This document shows positions 1 to 13,400 of a DNA stretch of 64,000 bases, piece after piece. This DNA comes from Ophiura sarsii (taxonomy: Eukaryota > Echinodermata > Ophiuroidea > Amphilepidida > Ophiuridae). The notes beneath the pieces are model-generated. The model ran no database searches and had not been told where the DNA came from. It saw only the letters and a program-made list of their open reading frames with translations. The stretch spans positions 79,635,515 to 79,699,514 of the forward strand of contig CM069441.1 in assembly GCA_035610835.1 (NCBI GenBank), in the 5' to 3' direction. How positions within the stretch are numbered: position 1 is the stretch's first letter; each line of letters starts with the position of its first letter. Made by a program: the position numbers and the translations under genes.

Positions 1-597
1 CGCACATAATTAACCTGTCCTCAGGTCGACTCGACCCGTAACGGTGCCCTGTGTAACGTGTTGTAAATGGTGGAATATAATTCTAATTTTCAGTGTTATT
101 AGATAATTAGGCTACATTGTACGTCTTAGAAAATGCCACTTGCATGGCTTGGCACAGATACAATTCAAACATGAAAATCGGTGAATTACACCGTCAACAA
201 ATTGTATTTGAAGAAAATGGTGTGGTCAGAAAAAAACATCCTTCGGCGACATTGTATTGTTTTGAACACAATACGAGGCCAGACAACTTCTGATAGCTAC
301 CGGTAATTTCTATTGCACCAACTCGCGGCACATATTCAAAATTGACTTTCAGCAGCTCAAGAGTTACCGGTTACCCCCTGCATCCCGCTGGTTCCTATTT
401 TTGAATCAACATTTTGCGATATCCTGATCAAAGTACAAGAGATTATCTTTCATTTTGATTATAAAATATGCTATCCTCACGCCAAACTGATTCCCAAATG
501 ACCCCAATTAACACAAAATCGTTTTTGTTTTTGCTGGAACTTACTACCATTGCACAAAATGTGAAGTGATTTTTACTCAATGGGAAAATTTCATGTC

Positions 598-903
598 ACC
601 GTGTGCTTCTAAAATAAGAGCCATTTGAGTTATGCAACTCAAACTTAGGAATACATGCAACTATTTTAAGGATGACCCTTCATAGAGAATAGAAAACATT
701 AAGTTGCGCATGAAAATCGTGCCAGCAATCGGCACCTCTACCTTTAAACGATGCCCATCATATAATTATTATTCCTTAAAGGTAGATGTTCCGATTTTCA
801 ACTTGAAGTTTTCTATTCTACACGAAAGGTCATCCTTAAAAAAGTCGTGTTCCAAAGTTTGAGTTGCATAGCTCTAATGGTTCTTATTTTAGACGCACAA
901 GAT
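598..903. mobile_element. Foldback (inverted-repeat) element
   Basis: Arms of about 95 bp, roughly 602-700 and 805-899, are imperfect reverse complements: TCTAAAATAAGAGCCATTTG on the left mirrors the right arm's AAATGG-like/TTCTTATTTTAGA end. The core (711-800) contains a 68-bp segment repeated at 1327-1394. No ORF. It is MITE-like and lies upstream of the first visible AK7 exon, presumably in an intron. Confidence 0.55.
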
Positions 904-1394
904 GCTGTGAACTGTACCCATTGAGTCAGCCCTAAAATTAAGAAATGGAAAGGGCAAGGCAATTTCAGGCAATTTGAAAGGGGCACCAACTTCCACCAAG
1001 GCAATTATGTACTTTTCAATGGAGTAAAAACAGCCAGAAGTTGAGGGCATCGAGGCAACTAGGTGGGGCACCGACGGCAATTGCCTTCGGTGCCTTCGGT
1101 TAATTTGAGGGCTGCATTGAGTAGTACACAAACTATATCGGTGGTTACCACCATTCGCGGTAATTCGACGTTATTTCATCGATTTCTCCGTAATTATACC
1201 GATTTAGGCCGTCAAATTTCAGTATGATGATGAGAAAAATACGAGCTTTCATATGATATGAAAATCTCCGTATGTTTGAAATAATTCTGTGTTACGAAAA
1301 TGTGATCGGGTCATCTACCTTTAAGTTGAAAATCGTGCCAGCAATCGGCACCTCTACCTTTAAACGATGCCCATCATATAATTATTATTCCTTA
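711..1394 (+). repeat. 68-bp direct repeat pair (711-778 and 1327-1394)
   Basis: The two 68-bp copies, beginning TGAAAATCGTGCCAGCAATC, match base for base. The second ends 59 nt before the AK7 exon at 1454. The left copy is the core of the foldback above; the right copy is a solo piece, so the pair probably reflects two insertions of one family. Confidence 0.7.
931..1125 (+). repeat. Dispersed repeat, opposite copy at about 21750-22180
   Basis: This stretch (GGGCAAGGCAATTTCAGGCA ... GCACCGACGGCAATTGCC) reappears reverse-complemented around 21750-22180, where a small transposon interrupts it. It therefore acts as the empty-site reference for that insertion. Confidence 0.55.
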
Positions 1395-1453
1395 ATTCAT
1401 GAAGTGTTTTGTTATATTATTATCATTTATCCTTTTACACTTTCTTATTTCAG

Positions 1454-4400
1454 TTTTTGGCACACGCCATCGTGGGATCGTCGCTAGAGGAGGTAGAGGA
1501 AGAAGAAGATGTGGCATCGGTCATCAGCGATGGGCTTCCTCCTAAAGAGGGCACCTACAAGATTGTTGGTACCCTCAAGAATCCACACAGGGCCAAACCA
1601 GACTGGGTGCATGAAATCTTGAGTGTAAGTACAGGGTGTACCAGAATGATTTATACCATATTACCAGGAAAGGTGCATTTATTTAGCCATGAATACCATT
1701 GTTATATTGGTCAAGGTGCTTTTGATTTTAACATTGACATACAATTCTGAGGAATTTCTAATTTTAAAAATCAGACGTTTCTGACAGAAAATATGGACTC
1801 TTTTGTTAAAATGGTAAATTCCAAGTTTGACCAAAATTACAATTCTTTAAACATAATTGACCATGTTCAGCACAAAGCTCAATTTAAGTGATAAACAGGT
1901 AATTTTCTTTTGTCATCTTTTGATTTCCACTACAAAATGTATAGATATCAACACAATTCAACTGTTGGTGATGTTTGATGATGCGATATTTGAATGGGGC
2001 AAAGGAATTGTTCTGCTTGAGTGATTTATCATACTTTCTTTAAGCAGCCGTTTTGAAGTTTGGTGTGGGCTTTATTTAATTGACATACGCTAAAAGTGAA
2101 AAATATGTCGTGTCTTCACCCATTTTGTATAATGTCATGCCAAATCAGAACGGATACAAATATTTTGATGAAATTAACAGAATAAGTATCTGAATCTGAA
2201 TATTATTCTCAACGTTCCCCTCGGGAACAAAACGAGAAGTGTTGATGTGCGGTGTGCGCCGCTGCTATGCTTAGTCTTGTTGTTGGTTGGCTTGCAGGTT
2301 GATGTGAGTGGTTACGTGAGATTTAAATGTGTCCGGGTTGATACTTATTAAATGTTCAGGAAGCTGATTCCATTGACGGATCGTGAGTGGGAAGAAAGAG
2401 TCGTTGAAGACGTTGCTTTTGCCGGTTATGCGTGTAAAAGTTTTGCTGTGGTTAAGTCTCGAAGAGCTACGAGTTTCGACCGGTTTAATGAACTTGTGTG
2501 CCGGAATGGCTACCTGACCTAGGGAAATTTTGTTAAGCATGTTAAGTCTGGATGCGCGCCGTCTGTGCTCGAGTGGGGTCCAGTTTAATTTTGTAAGCAT
2601 TTTGGTGACGCTACTAGTCCATCGATAATCGTTGGAAACAAACCTAGCCCCCCTACGTTGGACGGATTCCAATTTAGTGATTAAGTCCTGCGTATGGGGG
2701 TCCCAGACCGTGGAGCAGTAATCAAGGTGGGGTCTGACAAGGGTCTGGTAAGCAGTGACTTTTAGATCCTGCGGACAAGGGTGGAGATTCCTACGAATGA
2801 AGCCGAGGGCCCTATTTGCTTTGGCTGTGACTTTGTTTATGTGGTTTGTCCATTTTAGGTCTCCAGAAAGTTCTACGCCTAGGTATGTGTGTGTCTTTGT
2901 TTCCTGTAGTGTGTGTGTGCCAAGTGTGTATTTATGTTGTTTTGGAGAGTTAGAGCGGGTGACTTTCAGAACATAGCATTTGTCGTGGTTAAATTTGAGT
3001 TGCCAGTTGTCTTGCCATTTGTTCAAAGTGTGTAGGTCTTGTTGTAGTATGTGGGAGTCGTTGTCATTGTCAATAGTGTTGTACATCACACAGTCGTCTG
3101 CGAATAATCTGACTTGTGATTTTATATTATGAGGGAGATCGTTGATATAAAGCAAAAAGAGGAGAGGGCCTAATACTGTGCCCTGTGGAACTCCGGAGCG
3201 TACTTTAACCCAGTCTGATTGCTCGCCATCAACGACCACCCTTTGAGTACGTGTTGTTAGAAATTGTGTGAGCCATGTGTGTGTGAAGCCTGAGATACCA
3301 TATTTGCGGATTTTGTATAAGAGTCTGTTGTGTGGTACCGTATCAAAGGCTTTAGAAAAGTCCATTATGATGATGTCAGTCTGTTTACGTTTGTCAAGTG
3401 ATTGAGCCAAGTCATGTACTGTTTGTAATAGCTGTGTTTCGCATGAATGTTGAGCCCGGAAACCATGTTGCTTGTCAGTTAGTATTTTATGTTTGTCTAG
3501 GTGTTTCATTATGTTGCTGTGGATGATATGTTCGAGTAATTTGCATGTAATGGATGTTAGGGAGACTGGTCTATAATTTGAGGCCGTCGCCTTGTCCCCT
3601 TTTTTGTATATCGGTGAAATGTTGGCAGTGAGCCAGTCATGTGGTAGGGAACCGGTTGAGATGGACAAGTTGAATAGGATCGTCAAGGCAGGTGCTAGTT
3701 CATCGGCGGCCATCTTCAGGATCTGGCCTGGGATACCGTCTGGACCAGTCGCCTTGTTGGGCTTCAGGTTTTTCAGGAGTTTAACTACTCCGTCGCAAAT
3801 CACGGTGATGTTTGGCATTTCTGGAAAAATACTCTGGTCGTTGTCGGTCATTTTGGATAATGGCTCTTCCATAGTGAAAACGGACTCAAACTGTTGGTTC
3901 AGGATATCAGCTTTGGATTTTGCATCCGATTTGAGTTGTCCCTTGAACCTGAGGCTTTGAATACCAGTTGTGTCGGTTTTCATCTTTTTAATGAACGTCC
4001 AGAATTGTTTGCGTGATTCGAGGCAGGTGTTGCGTACGTACTCAAAGTATGATTTCTTTGTGTCTTTCAGTACTCTTTTTCGTACTTTGTTAAATTTCTC
4101 CCTGTCTGAGTCCTTGTTGGTTTTCTTGGCCCTGTTAAAGTACCGCTGTTTCATACGCTGACCACTGCGGATAGATTTTGTTATCCATGGTGATTGGTGT
4201 CTCTTTGTGACAGTCTTCGATGGGACATGCTTTTGTATGGTCTCGAGTATGCCTTGTTTGAGTTCTTTCCATACCAAGTCTGGAGTGCACTCTGCTGTGT
4301 TCATGTTAGATATGGTGTCACTAAGCTCTTTCATGTCCTTTTTGATCATGTCAATGTCTGCCTTATGGTACTGGTGAATCACTCTGGGCTTGACTTTCGC

Positions 4401-7400
4401 TCTCCAAGGGCGCGAGTTTTGATCGATGACTGCGATCCCATCGTGGTCACTCACTCCGGGTACAACTGTGGAATTCTGTATGAGCGAGTGGTTGGATGTA
4501 AAAAACAGGTCTAAGATGTTCTTTTGACGAGTGGGCTCCTTAACTACCTGTTCAAGGTTAAATTCATTGGCGATGTCAAGGAGTCTGCGTGCGACATTAG
4601 GGTTCTTACATCCAGGCTTTAATGAGAGCGTGTCCCAGTCGATGTCGGGCTCGTTGAAGTCTCCCCCAAGGCAGATTGTTGTCTTTTTGCGTTTAGATGC
4701 TTTGGACAGGGATGAAGCCAACTCATCAAGGAACAGCGTGCTCTTTTCGTTAGGACGTTGATAAAAGGCACCTATGAGCATGTTTTTCCAGCCTGCAATT
4801 TGTATGTTGACCCAAATTGACTCGTTCTTGGCAGTTAGTTCCACTTGGTGAGTACCGAGCAGATCTTCCCGAAGGGCTACAAACACGCCGCCACCGATGG
4901 TTGCGGTGCGGTCCTTGCGAAAGACCTTGAAATTGGAGGGGAAAACTTCACTCGAAAGGACATCACCATCTAGCCAGGATTCAGTTCCAATAATTATATG
5001 GGGCCTGTGGGTGTCAACACATACTTGAAGGGCCGCCTTCTTGGATTTCATACCCTGGAAGTTGATGACCACTGTGCGCAGATCGCCCTTGAACTTGCCC
5101 GGTTTGGTAGTTTCATGTTCAGCTTTTTTGGGGGACGAAAAGTGCGATGGATCAAAGTCACAGGAGTCCAGTGAGTTGTTGTCTAGGCTAAGTGAGCTAA
5201 AGCTATTTGAAAGCTCAACTGGGTCGCTACTGCCAAGGTTGATGTTTGAATAGTTAGGGATGCCGCAGGTGTGGCATATCCACATATATCCTGAGTGATC
5301 AAGTTCAGCATATGATGGAGTAGTCATCGCCATGCACTCAACATGGTACCAGCCCATGCAGCTGTCGCACCTTGTACCTCTCTGGCTCCATTTGCAAGCA
5401 AGTTTGCATATTTGACACGGATATTTGCATGTGGAAGGGCCAGGGTTGGTTTCTGTGTCGTGGGCAATGACAATGAGTAGAGCACTCAGGTAGGACAACG
5501 AGATTTTTTTATTTGGGATTATTGTTGTCTTGTATATGTTTATGTGGATTAGAGGTTTGCCGGTGAGGCAGCTCTGTTTAACCAGGATCATGGATGCAGC
5601 ACTCAATGTAAAAGACACAGTGTGCCATGTATCATATGTATCAGTATAAAAATCACGTATAAAGCCACAGGGACTCGGTAGGTCACGATTAGGACCTAAG
5701 CCAAATTTGGCAAAGTTATCAGAATGATGGAGAGTCCCGAGACATATAATTTTATAAAACAATAACATGATTCCAACGGTTATGGAGAACTTCATAGCGT
5801 CAAAATGAATCAGAAACGCGCTAGGGAGCAAGGTCAGAGTAGTCAATCAAGCAAAGCAAAACATATATTCAATAAACCGGCCCGCAGCTCAGGTGAGATT
5901 TAGCAATGCATCACTGATGAAAACATGGCTGACGCCATGTTTACCACAGAAAACAAAAGTATAATCAAGAAAATTACACTGATATGGCAAAAAATATATA
6001 GCAACTACCACTCAATCCTGAGTATTGAAAAATTTCAATACAATAGTCCGTAGAAAGTGCCAAGATGGTCTGCACAATTGGTGATATTCGGTGATTTGGA
6101 ATCGCTTCGATCTCCCGATCTCAAAAGGATAACCACACACTCGGCGCATGCGCACACCAACCATAACATGTTCCCAGTATATCGCAGGCATATTAGACTT
6201 GGACTGCATTGTTGTTTTCATATTTTTCATATTTTTTCAGCCATGGTATAAATCTTTCTAGGACCCCCATGTTGAATCTGATGAAAAGATTCATCAGGTT
6301 TGTTGGAAATATTCTCTTGCCAACCAATACCAATATGAAATTTACTGACCTTATATAATGTCATGGTGAACATTCTTCCTCAGTTACAACACTTTTTATT
6401 CCAATAGATCATAGGAAATGAAAGTCATGTCATTATACTACCATCATTTCTGAGGAAGGGTCATAACACTCGATCGAAACTGATATTGGTTCAGGCAAAA
6501 GAATCATAAATGAATGGTAAACAATATTGCAGTTAAAAGGACCTAAACATAGTTTTGATGTTTCCCGCAAGTGATATTAGGATTAATAAGTTATTTATAT
6601 TCAATCTTCCATTCTTATCTTACAACAGTTTCCAGAGGAAGAACACAAAAAAATGATGGAGCATCTTGTGGAGTGTGACATAGTCGTGTATGACATCACA
6701 GGGGACCAGGACCAGATTGATGCATCTTCATGGGCAGTCTCGGGTATGTACATTTTGTTGTTGTTAGGCAACCAACCCCCCCCTGTTCTCAATCCCGTCT
6801 GGTCCTGCACCCTTTGAGGCAATATTCCAAAACCAGCCCGTTGCTATTCCGAAACGGGAAACCTGGTCTAAATTACTGTTTACAATCAGGGTATTTATTA
6901 CATGTTATGGTCAAATTAATATATAGTGTGCATTTTGACAGACACATCAGCATTCTTCAGGTCCCAAAAATTGATGCAATGATGATTTTTTAATATTTTA
7001 ACCAAGACATTGGTGTTCAGGTCATTTACGGTAGCTGACGCCATCATCTAAATCAACAATTGCGTGTGACCAGGAAAACCCAACTCGGACTTTTTGAAAA
7101 GGCTCTAGCTGAAAAAAAATTCCGGTTACCCCCCGTATGAGTTGTTGAGATACTCATGGCTTTCATTTTTAGTTTGATACCACATTTTAAGATACCAGCT
7201 TCTTATAACATCAAAAAATATCCATTTTTAAATTGTACATTTCATGTGTAAACCTATGAGAGATGTATTTGGTGGTGTGTGACCTCAGGCATCTTTTTTT
7301 CTTTTCTTTTTTTCTTTTTCAAAATTTTTCAAAAAATAAATTCAACAATTTTCAACAAATGTCAAACTTTTCAACATGTTCCAAAAAAGTTTTTAGAAAA

Positions 7401-10400
7401 AATGGGTCGGTCGAGCCTATAGGCTATAGAACAGGCTTTATTTTGTTGTCTAAGCACCAATCTTTCTTTGACATTGTACAATTTTGTTCAACCAGCAATT
7501 TCACTGGGTAAAATGTTCAAGGTGGTTGGAAAGCTAAATTGATGGCCAAAATGTGAGATGGCATAGTGTTTTAGGCTGTAAAACAATGGAATTTCCAACA
7601 TTTTTCTCTTGAGAAAAATGTTCAGGTTGAAAGTCAAAAGTGAAGGGTATTTCTCACTTTGTATAGGGTGAGTGAAAACACTGCATACCTTAGTCACGGT
7701 TTCTTGTGTTTTTGTATATATATAATATACCCTTGACTTTGTTCCTTTCAAAATTCTAATGTACGCAAGAGTAAACAATACAGGAAAGGACATTTTTATA
7801 CTTCTTGTAACAACTAAAGAACCCTCCTTCCTTCTTCTTGTTTATTTCTTTCCCAACAGCTTTACATGCAGAGATCGACCGGTTTGAGTCCCCAAAGATG
7901 TTCATCCTGATTTCAACCATCATGACATGGGCTAAAAGCAAACCAGTGGATCCGGTAAGTGCTACTGCGCATTGTATATAATAAGGCGATTGATTGCTTT
8001 AGGGGTCATTGGTTCAAATCGTCCTCCAGAAGAAGACATGCCTGGATGGAGTAACAATCACCTATTAAACTGATATTGATCCCAAGTGATTGGTATGAAA
8101 CCCAGTAACGGCAGCCTGGTGCTGTGACATCATCAGCATTGGTTTCAAGTTTTCAATACGATTTATTCTGTTGAAATACACTACTGGGTTCCAAATTGTA
8201 GGCAATCAATTATTTCCTTTCATCTACGTCACAGCACCATGCTGCAATTAACGAGATTTGATTGATATTGTACTCCATCCATGATGCATGTCTTCTTCTG
8301 GAGGAGATGACCCTCCATGCAATCGCCCGTATAGCTAGAAATTAATGGTTTGCCTATGACTTTCAATAAAATTGCCTATTCAAATAATTTGACCTGTAAA
8401 GTTTTCAAATATATTTGAACAGCAGACTGCGGCACACTCACTTTAAAGGAAATACTCTGTAAGGGTGAGGACAGTTTTGTTGAAATACTTGTTTTTAAGG
8501 TATTTGTTGATTAAAAACTGAAAGAATACTTGTTTAGGGTCTATTGAAAGTCCATACTTTAGCATTATCCATAATTTCTGCCTTTATATACAAGTGCCAC
8601 CCTTTGTGGATATTATAAAGAAATGTTTGTCCAAATCTGATTGACTCATGTTTTCGAACTTTGAAAGAAAATTGTGAAAGAAAAAGTGAAAATTGTGAAA
8701 GAAAAAGTGAAAATGTTAAAAATTTGCTCAACTTTAGGGAATTAAGAATAAGAATGTTGAGTGACATTAATTGTCTGCGAACTCTAACATATATTTGAAA
8801 TGATGTTCTGCTTTGATAGGACGATACAGAAATTCCCTTCACAGAAGAAGACTACAGGAGAAGAAAAGCGCATCCCAACTTTAAGCCGCACATCAGCGCT
8901 GAAAAACTGGTCATCAAACTAGGAAAAACAGTAAGTATATTATATGGGAGTGTTCAAGTGTGTTTTGGGATCCGAGTGGTTTTTCTGCTGTAGCGCCCTC
9001 AAAGAGGATTCATTTCAGATAATGTCAACACATTTTGAATTTTAGGAATTCAAATTACGTTTATGACCTCACAATTTATTTTTTATTTTCTTGATGCGCC
9101 TATCACACTTCATCTAGTTTGTGCGATTTCACTTATATTTAAACACAAATTAGGGTCGAAGATGAAATCATGCATGCTATCAAATACTTGTTTTCCTAAC
9201 CACTGTTCAATCTTTCAAACCAATAAAACAGTATAACTCTCAAGTAGTACCAGTTTTTTTATATTCCGTTTTCAGCAAATTTCACTGGGTTATTTTCTCG
9301 CGGATGAAAAACCAAAATTACGGCTAAAACATGTGCTAGTGGAGTAACAGTGACATTTTAAACATTTAAAATATTTGAAGAGTGAAAATTAAAAGTGAAG
9401 GGTATTTTACCCTTTGTACCTTTTGTATATAGGGTGAGTGAAAACAGCTGCGTTATTATTATTACAATTGTTATCAACACTTTTGTGTGATGTTTGCATT
9501 ACAGAACAAAGCCAAGTTTGTAACCTATGTAGTAGCTTCTGGTCTGACGTACGGAGCAGGAGAAAACATATTCCACTATCTATTCAAGGTAAATATAATT
9601 GTCACTTAGAATATCATTCATAGCTGTTGTACGCTGCCCGGCCACGACAAAAGGAAGTAATGGCACACTTTGATGTTTTGAGATTTTTTGTTGTTGAAGA
9701 TATTTCCATATTTGCATAAAATGTAAAAAGAATGAGTGAAATGATATGTTTATGGTATTCAATTGTTTAAATTAACCAAAACTATGTGTCCCATGGCCAT
9801 ACTTCATTTTGTGGTGGGTTTTCGTTATTTGCCCTATCTCTTTAATCAAAGGAAGCAAGTCCTCTTTACATGAATTTCAATCTTTTGGTGGTGTTTCAGG
9901 TTCCATAATGAATTTAATGTGAATGTATATGTCTTCTGAAGCTAAACAAACTAACTAAAAAGTGTATTTTGATGACAGTGTCCCATACTTACTTCTGTCG
10001 TGGGCGGGCAGTTACGTATATCATTTAAATAATAATTACAGATGGTGATTCAAGAATAAGTTGCTCAAAATTTCACTATTATACAAGCCAGCCATATGAC
10101 ATTGATACCATCACAGGGAATTTCCAAAACAAAAAATTGGCAAGTTATCACAAAAAGCCAGTTACGATTTTTATTTATCATTTCGTCAGAGCAGGTCACG
10201 TACTTGTATAGTTTTTCAATTTATCACTGGATTTATTCGTAACAAATTCTTTTTTTCTCTTTACTTTAAGTGTATTGGGTACCATTAATTTGAAATTGTA
10301 TATCTTACTTTCCAGACTGCTTGGCATGGTGAGGATGATGCTCTGCAGTGCTTTGGTAATGGCATGAATGTATTACCAACTATACATATCAAAGACTTAG

Positions 10401-13400
10401 CAGCGTAAGTATACACAGAGGATTCGTATCTAAGATCTTAATGTTGTCCTTGTGTGACCTGGGCATCACACAAGGACAACATTAAGATGAACACCACGCA
10501 TGTTTTGAAATAGGCGCATATGTCATTTGCAGTGGTAGGCTTCAAAGATCATGCTCAGGGCCAATTTATGTGTTTGTATGTATTGGCATAACATGCCATT
10601 GAAAATTAGTGTAGCATGGGCGGGATTTAAAATCAATTACTAAATTTGATCTCTCAGAGTCAAATAAATCACAAAATATCATGAGACCGTTTGCGATCGT
10701 CAGTTTTGCTGTCTACTATATTCTTTTTTGATGAGGAGCAGCACCAAAGATTTTTTAATTTTTAATTGTTGATTTGTTGGGGTTTTTTTCTTCTGCAAAA
10801 TACAACCACACTTTAATTCTTCTTTAATTAAATACAACTGCCTCCCCTTTCACCAGCTTGCACATTTCCAGTACAGCATTGGCCAATATATTTGTATGCA
10901 TAGTTTTGGTTACTAGTATCCATTTATAACCTTGAGTATGGATATACAATTTTGATTAATCTGTTCGTTTGACTTTTATATCCAATTTACAGGGTGGTGC
11001 AGAACATAGCTGATAGCAGACCCAAGACCAGATATCTATTGGCCGTGGACGACTCTCAGAATACATTAGAAGAAGTGGTCAAGGTATGTGGTTTGGCACA
11101 AAATGAAAGGTTCCGATGCAAAACATATTTGTTAAATGCCAAGTTTTGGAGTTGAGATATGAAGTACCCAAGGATAATTCTAAATTGGGACCCTACCTGT
11201 TAGATTTAAATAAATTAAATTTCTTAAAGGCAGGCTGCTGACCCAATCTGTAAGCTTCCCATTCCCATGCTTGAATGTGATGACGAGCAGACAGGAGCGG
11301 ACAACATCTTTCTTGGTAGCAGACAACATCTCTCTCAGTAGCAGACGACATCTCTCTCAGTAGCATACAACATCTCTCTCAGTAGCAGACGACATCTCTC
11401 TCAGTCGCATACAACATCTCTCTCAGTAGCAGACGACATCTCTCTCAGTAGCGGACGACATCTCGCTCAGTAGCAGACGACATCTCTCAGTAGCAGAGGA
11501 CATCTCTCTTAGTAGTAGACGACATCTCTCTAAGTAGCAGACGACATCTCTCTTAGTAGCAGAAGACATCTCTCTTAGTAGCAGACGACATCTCTCTTAG
11601 TAGCAGACGACATCTCTCTCAGTAGCAGACAACATCTCTCTCAGTAGCAGACTTAGTAGCAGACGACATCTCTCTTAGTAGCAGACGACATCTCTCTCAG
11701 TAGCAGACAACATCTCCCTCAGTAGCAGACGACATCTCTCAGTAGCAGACGACATCTCTCTCAGTAGCAGACGACATCTCTCAGTAGCAGACGACATCTC
11801 ACTCAGTAGCAGACTTCAAAGGAAGGACCTGTACTTGGACCCAAAACAGGCCAGTACTTACTATAATCTGATTTATATGACTTATTCATGTTTATTTTTC
11901 TCTATTTTATTTTCTCATCAGTGTGTTAGCACAAATCTTGGCAATGGCAAGGTGAAGCACATCACAAAGGAAGAAGCATTACTAGATAAAATACTGGAGG
12001 TAAGATCTATCTCATGAAGATTTTGTTTTATCCATATATATATATATTAACATTCAAAACGAGAGAAAGGTTTGTAAATGCTCAGGGAAAAGCACACAAT
12101 AGCTCCGTTATGGTAACGAATCAGTGCTACTACTGTTTCAAAAAGGGAGGGGGGGGGGGGGGGGGGGGGGAAGGGGTGGTTACAGCTTGTTTGCTTGTCA
12201 TAGACAACCAAATTTCATCACTGTCAAACAGCCTTATGATGCTCTTACTTGTTCAGTTGACAACCTTGATTTCTAGGGTCACTATAAATTGTATTTGCAA
12301 GAAAGAAATGGACCCATATACATTTGCTAAATTCTTGTGACCATTGATTTGACAGAAATAAGTCTGAAAAGGGGCTCATAACCTCTCGTCCACTATATAC
12401 TATACCTCCTCTTCAATCCAAAGATATAACAATTAATCACAAGCAACTTATTTCCGTCATTTTACCCCAGCAATCCAACTTTGACCAGCTGCTGGTGAAT
12501 CTGCGCATGGACGGCGTGTACATCAAGGAGAACATGAACATCCGATGGGCGTCAGAGCGCGGTATGCTGGAGAACTTCTCCCCGATAATCAAGGAGTACA
12601 AAACCACCAGACAATTATTGGTAGGTGGGAATGAGAGTGTACTTTATTTCCTTGCATGCATCAATTACACGGTAGAAATAAAGTACCTCGTTTTAACTAA
12701 ATGATACACTTTATTCTGTCAAAGACTTGATGCGTGGCACTTTTTCCGGTATGTGATATGCATAAACATAAAACTGGAATTACCTATATTAGGGTTGGAT
12801 TGGAATTCAAATAGGGACTGTATAATACATGCCTTGTTGAATGGAATACTCTTTATTCCTGTGTACAAATAATAAGAATCATCATTTGCTCTACATTATC
12901 GATCAAAGTATCGAGAGGGGCAAGGCAGGGCAAAAATTGATGGAGGGGCAAAGAAGATTCCGTGTGTAGTCCAACAGTGCAAAACATGTGTTAAAGTATA
13001 TAATTAACAGCTGGAGATCGTCTGCCTTCCACCATCATATGGTACAGATAGGCATCTTGGTCACCGATATGAAAAGAATTTGAATCTCAACTAAAATATG
13101 TTATTCAAAAAATAAAGGGTCGAAAAACAAGAGAGAACTTCAGGGACTGAGTTTTGAAATTAGCAGGAGAGCTGTAAATAACTCCCCTGGAGCCTTTAAG
13201 GGGAGCAGTAGGAGAGCAAACAAAAAGCTCTTCCCAGGTAATCAAGGAGAGCATTTTTGTTCGGATCCGTACAATTGAATTACACTCACCGGAAAACAAA
13301 TAAATTTGGGAAACAGTTTCTGGGAAAATTTGACATTTGGAGATCGCACCAAACTTCACTAATGTACGAAGTCCCATCGTGATTATTGACGTTTTTTGCA

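Larger units (their letters stand above)
2180..6000 (-). mobile_element. CR1/L2-type non-LTR retrotransposon, near full length
   Basis: The element lies antisense in AK7 intron 1. Its 3' end is at the low-coordinate side, where minus-strand sequence ends in short ATTCAG repeats (about 2190-2205) typical of CR1/L2-like tails. The single long ORF (2271-5846) is open throughout. The 5' boundary (about 5850-6000) and target-site duplication could not be fixed by eye. An intact ORF suggests recent insertion. Confidence 0.7.

Noticed and set aside
1409..1453. ATG at 1409 as AK7 start
   Set aside because: It lies in a pyrimidine-rich tract ending in CAG at 1453. Family comparison shows an N-terminal exon is missing and residue 1 here is internal.
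2755..5253. Plus-strand ORFs in the retrotransposon
   Set aside because: Shadows of the open minus-strand polyprotein frame.
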